NCBI GenBank assembly: GCA_036971715.1
Contig: JAVHJL010000013.1
Location: 1,302,001 to 1,366,000, forward strand
Origin: Arthrobotrys musiformis
Lineage: Eukaryota; Ascomycota; Orbiliomycetes; Orbiliales; Orbiliaceae
DNA length: 64,000 bases
Reading direction: 5' to 3'
Shown here: positions 58,773 to 64,000 of the stretch, piece by piece
Position numbering within the stretch: position 1 is the stretch's first letter
Layout of the letters: every line of letters starts with the position of its first letter
Program-made: the position numbers and the translations under genes
Notes under the pieces: model-generated
Seen by the model: only the letters and a program-made list of their open reading frames with translations
Told to the model about the DNA's origin: nothing
Database searches by the model: none

Positions 58773-60593
58773 ATGTCCTTGGCGGACGAGCTTCTGGCCG
58801 ACTTCGACGACCAGTCCGATGGCGAGGAAGAGAAGGAAGTTGACTCTCTAAACACAACGTTGGATCTTTACGCCAACAAGTCAAATGGCGCTTCGAGTAT
58901 TGGCCGGCTTGGAATGGACATCGACGGAGACGAAGAGGATGACGAGGATGAGGAAATGAGTGATGCGGGAGGAGGAGGGGGCGGCGGCGGGGATGATGGC
59001 GAAGACGAGACTCAGACGAAGGCGCGAATAGAGAAGATGCAGCTTGGCAAAGTGGACGATGTCAGGAGCATCGCGAAGCTGATGAAGGTCCTCGAACCGG
59101 TCTTAGAGGTATGTTTTGTTTATCTACCAGATTAATCTTGGTGAATACGACTGATTGGTTTCACCTGGTAGAAAATCGCGTACTATCAATCCCAACCGAC
59201 ACCGACCTCGATCATTGGATCCGTCGAACAAAACCCGGAGTATCACTTAATCGTCGAGTCCAACAAGCACTCCGTGGAAATCGATTCCGAGATTATTCTC
59301 GTTCACAAATTCATTCGCGACCACTATTCGCCGAGATACCCCGAACTCGAAAACCTGGTCACAAACCCTTTGGACTACGCCAAAACCGTCGCCGTAATCA
59401 AGAATGACCTTCATCTCCAGCCGATGCAATCGCAGCTTCGCGCTGTATTGGACAGCGCGACAGTCATGGTCGTGACTGTAGAAGCTACGACGTCGAAGGG
59501 AAGGCCACTTTCTGACAAGGAAGTGGCAACCGTTGTCAGTGCTTGCGAGATGACAATGGCGCTGGATCGAGCGAAGCATACGATCATTAACTACGTTTCT
59601 TCTCGAATGACTCTATTCGCACCTAATACCTCGGCAATCATTGGTTCCACAACTGCTGCCCAGTTGATCGGGTTCGCTGGTGGTCTATCCGGCTTAGCAA
59701 AAATGCCGGCTTGCAACATTTCAGCCCTAGGGACGAAACGTAGGGCCGCAGTTACTCTTGCGTCGAACGTCGGTATCAGACAACAAGGTTTCTTATACCA
59801 CTCTCCGATTATTCGACAAATCCCCAACGATTTGAAAATTAAAGCCATGCGAATAGTCTCTAGCAAAATCGTCCTAGCCGTCCGGGTCGACTTTGCGCAC
59901 GAGCATACCGACGGCTCAATGGGAGAAACCCTAAAACAAGATATTCTAGAACGGTTGGACAAACTCACCGAGCCGCCACCGAACAAAGGCCCTAAAGCTT
60001 TGCCCGCACCGGATGATAAACCTGCGAGAAAGCGTGGTGGTAGAAGGGTAAGGAAGGCGAAGGAAGCAACTGCGATGACGGATCTCCGCAAACAACAGAA
60101 CAGAATGGTGTTCGGCGAGGCCGAGAAAGAAGTTGCGTATGGGGATAGCACAAAGGGGATGGGTATGATCGGAAGGCAAGACAGCGGAAAGATCAGAGCG
60201 ACAAAGGTCGACCCTAGGACCAGAGCGAAACTTAGCAAGAATAACCTTGGCTGGGGTACTCCGGCCGGCGGAAACCAATCTGTCATCAATCCGTTCAAGA
60301 ATACACCTGGTGGTATGATGAGTTCATTTGGCGCTCGCAGTACTGCCGGTGTCAGCGGCACGGCAAGTAGTTTGGCATTCACGCCAGTGCAAGGTATCGA
60401 ACTCGTTGATCCGAAAGTCAAGTTGGAGATGGAGCGGAAGCGAAAGGCCGAGTCGGATAAATGGTTCCAGAGCGGAACCTTCACGCAAGTTGGAGACCAG
60501 TCGAAATTTGGCAACAAGAGAGTCGACACAGGAGAAGGGAAGACGACAGGGTTGATGCTGCCCCCACCAGCTCCTCTCAAGAAGAAAATATAA
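58773..60593 (+). CDS. PRP31: Pre-mRNA splicing factor Prp31
   Basis: Exons 58773-59108 and 59172-60593 join in phase, about 585 residues. Prp31 binds the 15.5K/Snu13-U4 snRNA complex and bridges U4/U6 and U5 in the tri-snRNP. The protein opens MSLADELLADFDD and has an acidic region with an eight-Gly run. The coiled-coil/Nop region begins with KIAYYQSQ right after the intron. The Nop domain contains LAPNTSAIIGSTTAAQLIGFAGGLSGLAKMPACN-type sequence (core: TAAQLIGFAGGL and NVGIRQQGFLYHS). The C-terminal Prp31 domain is identified by RKRGGRRVRKAKEATAMTDLRKQ-type basic sequence and FGEAEKEV. The long acidic/Gly segment near the N-terminus is longer than in yeast. Identification is firm. Confidence 0.96.
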
Positions 60594-61077
60594 ACTTCTG
60601 CCATGAGAAATATTGTTACATCCAATCGAAATTTCGACATGTTTCTATTTTATTTTTTGCTCTCTCAAAAGGTCAGACATATCCTTCCAACCTTTGAACT
60701 GAAAAGATATCAAATATCACACTCTCTGGCTGTTCTTTGTTAACAAAGCATTTCGACCGAGATGGAGGGGGAAGTAGCTTTCGATGGGCAGTTTGGATAT
60801 CCGCTTCCTCTCGCCCTCCGAACGCATATGTCGGAGCGGAGTTATGGCGTCTCTCTTTTTTTATGATCGATAAGATGTATATTAGCCCTTTGCAATACCA
60901 CGCATTCAAATCTACCCAAGTTTTTCCCTCGGCGATTCGCCATCATATCGTGATATATATACCACAAGCCACTTACGTTTCTGCTCATTTAGCCCTATTG
61001 ACTTCCACGTTCATAGTAGGACTTAGTTCAAGCACCACCGACACTAGCCCCTTTGGCTTCAACCAAACTGAACGGAA
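60594..61077. other. Intergenic between PRP31 and zinc-finger locus
   Basis: Short 3' region of PRP31 and the 5' flank of the zinc-finger locus. The open frame at 60737-61222 overlaps the zinc-finger exon in another frame and is not supported. Confidence 0.45.
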
Positions 61078-62206
61078 ATGCCGTGCTGCGATTACTGCTG
61101 TCAGAATGCATCCTCCCAGGCTCTCCATCGCCCTAGTCGATGCGATTCGGAGAGTGGGAATAAACAATGTGCACACATTTGCTACGTCTGCGGAGATACC
61201 TTCAAAACCGCTCTCGAAGTGAATGATCATTTCAAAGACGCCCACGGATATCCTTGTGATATCTGCCAAAAGAAATGCAAATCTATCGGTGGGTTGAAGA
61301 CGGTAGGGCTTGATAAATCTTCTTTGCTGCAATGCCTGGCGGCATAAATGGGCTAACCACTAGATTTGAACGGAAAATATCTAGCATCAAAAGAAGATGC
61401 ATCAACTCCCAGCGACGCAGCTACGGACCCTTCCAGCTACTTTTGAAGAGCCAGAGCAAAGGGCTAATAATAGTGTTGGAGAGGACGATGGTATTGGGCA
61501 GTTCCCTGGGATAGACCAGCTCCCACAACCGTCCCAAGGGACCCGGTTTCTGCGGGAAGAGGGGGAAGGACGGGAAGGATGGGAAAAAGAAGCCGGCGTG
61601 CGCTATTACGGCAGGGCTAGATCAAATGTGCTACAACTTTCCACCCCAAGAGGATGCCATAACTGTAGCCGCTCATTTGCGAAGATATCCTCATACATCC
61701 ACCATCTCGAGAATTCACGGTGCGGACCAGGGAAAAACAAAATATACAAGATTATTCAGAGTTTGGATCGGGACAGCCTTATCACGAGCCCTTCTTCAAG
61801 ATAACTTCCCCAAATACATATACCTTACAACCGCCTTCAAGATGGAATCTCATACTCTGAAAGTATCAACGTTAGGCATAACCCATTCTACAAACTCTGG
61901 GTGTGCTTCCTGTGCCCTCGAGGTCCTGGCTTTTAGACTAAGACAGATATGGAAACACATGTGAGGAGAGGTTGCCACGGTATAGATTGGAGTGACTCTA
62001 CACATGAGTACGGCAACGGGCTGGCGCCTGCAATTGGGGAAGGACAGTACTACATCTGTAAATACTGTGGCAGGAGGTTCTCAGTCTTAAGCGGGCTGGC
62101 TCAACGTGTTGAACTTGCGGCATGCAGGAGGGGCAAAATTTGGAACGGGAATACTAACGGGGTTAGGTGGGAAGATATGATAAATGCCCTAGGGATTTTC
62201 GAGTGA
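61078..62206 (+). pseudogene. C2H2 zinc-finger locus, probably decaying
   Basis: A plausible gene starts at 61078. Exons 61078-61302 and 61385-61804 join in phase and complete a classical finger across the intron: CDICQKKCKSIGGLKT is joined to HQKKMH, giving CX2CX12HX4H. A finger before it reads CYVCGDTFKTALEVNDHFKDAH. The second exon carries CHNCSRSFAKISSYIHHLE and stops at 61804. Beyond that, finger fragments continue in other frames: a CFLC stretch near 61905 that hits a stop, and CKYCGRRFSVLSGLAQRVELAAC near 62055-62125, where the expected zinc-binding His is Arg. Fungal relatives of this type carry several such fingers with an HVESGAC-like end. The pieces suggest a formerly longer gene with frameshifts, or a shorter working gene ending at 61804. 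Both readings are open. Confidence 0.55.
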
Positions 62207-62442
62207 CGATTTCGCGACAAGAGTAGCGTCTGGAAACGAGACTACGACAAGCTATTTTACATACCTATTTAAAGGCATCTTCAAAGTTCACGTTGTCGCT
62301 CTTAGACAGGGATAAGAGGGAATGACTCCCTATAAGTCAATTGACAACTAAAATAACCCTAATATACCATATAAAACCACCCAAATTTCTAACAAAACGC
62401 CAGCGCGGGCTAATACTATATACCGTGTGCACGCATTTGCTC

Positions 62443-64000
62443 TCAGGGTACATCAAGGTAGTTCCCTCCACCTGGGCTTCCACCCCTAGAAGATGCACTG
62501 ATTGGGCTTAAATTATCCCGGCTGCTACCGCCCGAAGGCAGTTCCAGTCTTCTTGCGCTCTCAAACATAAAACTTTTCTCCTCATCGCCACCCGGACTTC
62601 TTAGCTCTACTAGCTCCAAGGCCTCCTTAAGCGTCTTGCCACTATTGTCAAGCGCAGTAAGGAACCTGGCAAGCTCTTTGCAAAGATCCCAGTCTTCTTC
62701 TGCGACAGCTCTTGAGAACAACCGGACCATATCCTGGGACGAAGAAGAAAGCTTCTCCATCGTATGGAGGATCAGTAGATAACCTCCAGCAGTCTTGAGC
62801 AAGCCTCGTGATAACGATTCCTCAAATAGGACTTGAGGCGAGCCCACTACGGAGAACAAATGTGACCAAGAAGCCACTTCTGTTTTCCTTGTACACTGTA
62901 CAATAACGTTGAGATATTCTGGGAAGTTTGACAGAAAGCGGACGACGAGTGGAAGTACAGCAACTAGCACGAGTTGGTTAGAATAACTGGCTAGCATATT
63001 ACGGAGGAAACGCGGGACTTACCCTCTTGCTCTGGTTGCGTATCAGCCTCATCATCCAATACATCATGCAGAAGCACTTCGAGCGCATGTTCGAAGTATG
63101 AGACGCCTTCATACTGCCTTGCAAGTCCGATTGCGGCTGCTTCATCCCGGTTTTGAAGGTGGTGACGTAGCAAATAGTTGAAAAACAAATGTGTCTATTT
63201 CAAACTCTTGTTAGTAGTCCTTCGAACAGCGCACAAACATACAAATTCGAATCCTTACCCTTGACCCAAGCCTGAAGAAAGAAAATGCAACGTCTCTTCT
63301 TTCGACGATCTCGACTTCAACGCCGCTAATTATCCCTTTAGACAATAGGATTGAAAGTGGATAAAAATCAACCGGGATTTTCACAGCTGGTGGTAGTTCC
63401 TTAGACTCCACTGAGCCGGTCAAAAGGTCCTTCACATCCATCCACACACGTAAATCCTGTCCCTCGAAGACCCATAACGAATCATTAAGATCTTGTTCAG
63501 GGAATCCATTGAGCTCCTCTGGCGGCAAAATATACTGCCTTTGAGCTGCCGGAAGATCTCGCATGAGCATGTAGTACTCCACGTTCTGGAACAGCACCCT
63601 CATCTCATATTTGAGCTCACCGCCTTCTGTCGTTGAAGGTTGCAGGACCACCAGTTTTCCATCAACTAGAAACAATACCGTGGCCAATGCGACATCCCTT
63701 GATGGATCGCCTTCCCGTAGCTGCTCCTCTGGTAGAACCCAGCTTATCGACCGAACTCTTGCAGGAGCTCGTACGATTCCATGGAACGTGATTTGACCAA
63801 CTAACCTTAACATCACCGTGTCCTTTGTCGTTGTAAAAATGAAGTGGTAAAGGGCATTGTCGTGCGTATACGCCAATAACCCATCCTCGCCAGTCAATGT
63901 TATTAGAACAACAGGGCTTGGAAGAGTCTCCACGTGCAACATCAAGGTATTGTCGAGTTGTAGTTCTCTCGAATATAACCTCAGCTCATACATGTCATCT
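62443..64000 (-). CDS. RIC1: RIC1, Ypt6 guanine-nucleotide exchange subunit (C-terminal part; 5' end beyond window)
   Basis: Minus-strand exons are 64000-63259 (partial, coding continues past the right edge), 63194-63023 and 62963-62443, in phase. Visible sequence begins in the WD-like beta-propeller part (YELRLYSRELQLDNTL, SISWVLPEEQL) and continues into the RIC1 helical domain: THLFFNYLLRHHLQNRDEAAAIGLARQYEGVSYFEHALEVLLHDVLDDE, LPLVVRFLSNFPEYLNVIVQCTRKTEVASW and GYLLILHTME. Ric1 with Rgp1 activates the Rab GTPase Ypt6 at the Golgi for endosome-to-Golgi traffic. The Ser/Gly/Pro-rich tail after the conserved domain is about 60 residues. Only about 478 residues of an expected roughly 1000 are inside the window. 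Confidence 0.92.

Noticed and set aside
59591..60640. 349-codon minus-strand frame
   Set aside because: Complete shadow of PRP31, which is identified with certainty on the plus strand.
1..64000. CRISPR arrays, bacterial operons or rRNA genes
   Set aside because: No regularly spaced repeats, no ribosome-binding sites and no rRNA-like sequence; the DNA is eukaryotic.

Overview
The window looks like nuclear DNA of a filamentous ascomycete. Genes are split by many short introns of about 40-80 nt with GTRNGT donors, CTAAC/CTGAC-like branch sites and YAG acceptors. The protein set is typically fungal: a Zn2Cys6 regulator, an RTA1-type membrane protein, a GPI-anchored Ser/Thr-rich wall protein, a STAND-type N-terminal domain and a Pca1-like P-type ATPase. 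A leotiomycete is my guess from general character only. I rebuilt exon structures by hand; unless stated otherwise every junction keeps the reading frame. Twenty protein-coding loci, one probable decaying zinc-finger gene and one tRNA are reported.

Left part (1-16.7 kb): a long non-coding stretch leads into a five-exon Zn2Cys6 transcription factor (3880-7032). Next come an intronless 906-residue protein of no known family (9253-11973) and, convergent with it, a heavy-metal P1B-ATPase with a Cys/His-rich N-terminus (12651-16660, minus).

Middle part (16.7-38.5 kb) is gene-poor and accessory-like. It holds an HMG-box protein (18758-19546), a roughly 975-residue orphan membrane protein assembled from five exons (20764-23964), and a shorter paralogue of the 906-residue protein (25673-26863). 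It also holds a mitochondrion-targeted hemerythrin-domain protein (27222-28324, minus), an intron-containing tRNA-Ala-like gene, a secreted jacalin/aerolysin-fold (natterin-like) protein (30736-32278), and a ten-exon 1377-residue protein with a fungal STAND-type N-terminus but no visible NTPase (32779-37428, minus).

Right part (38.5-64 kb) is mostly conserved housekeeping genes. They are a protein with two short chromodomain-like repeats, a NIP30/FAM192A protein head-to-head with a mitochondrial SAM-carrier-like protein (PET8 type), an RTA1 protein, a GPI-anchored protein, an unrecognised 400-residue protein, NAR1 (cytosolic Fe-S assembly), a SUZ-domain protein, PRP31 (spliceosome), a C2H2 zinc-finger locus that looks partly decayed, and the C-terminal part of RIC1 running off the right edge.

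The best candidates for something undescribed are the two-member protein family (9253-11973 and 25673-26863) and the tryptophan/arginine-rich orphan membrane protein between them.
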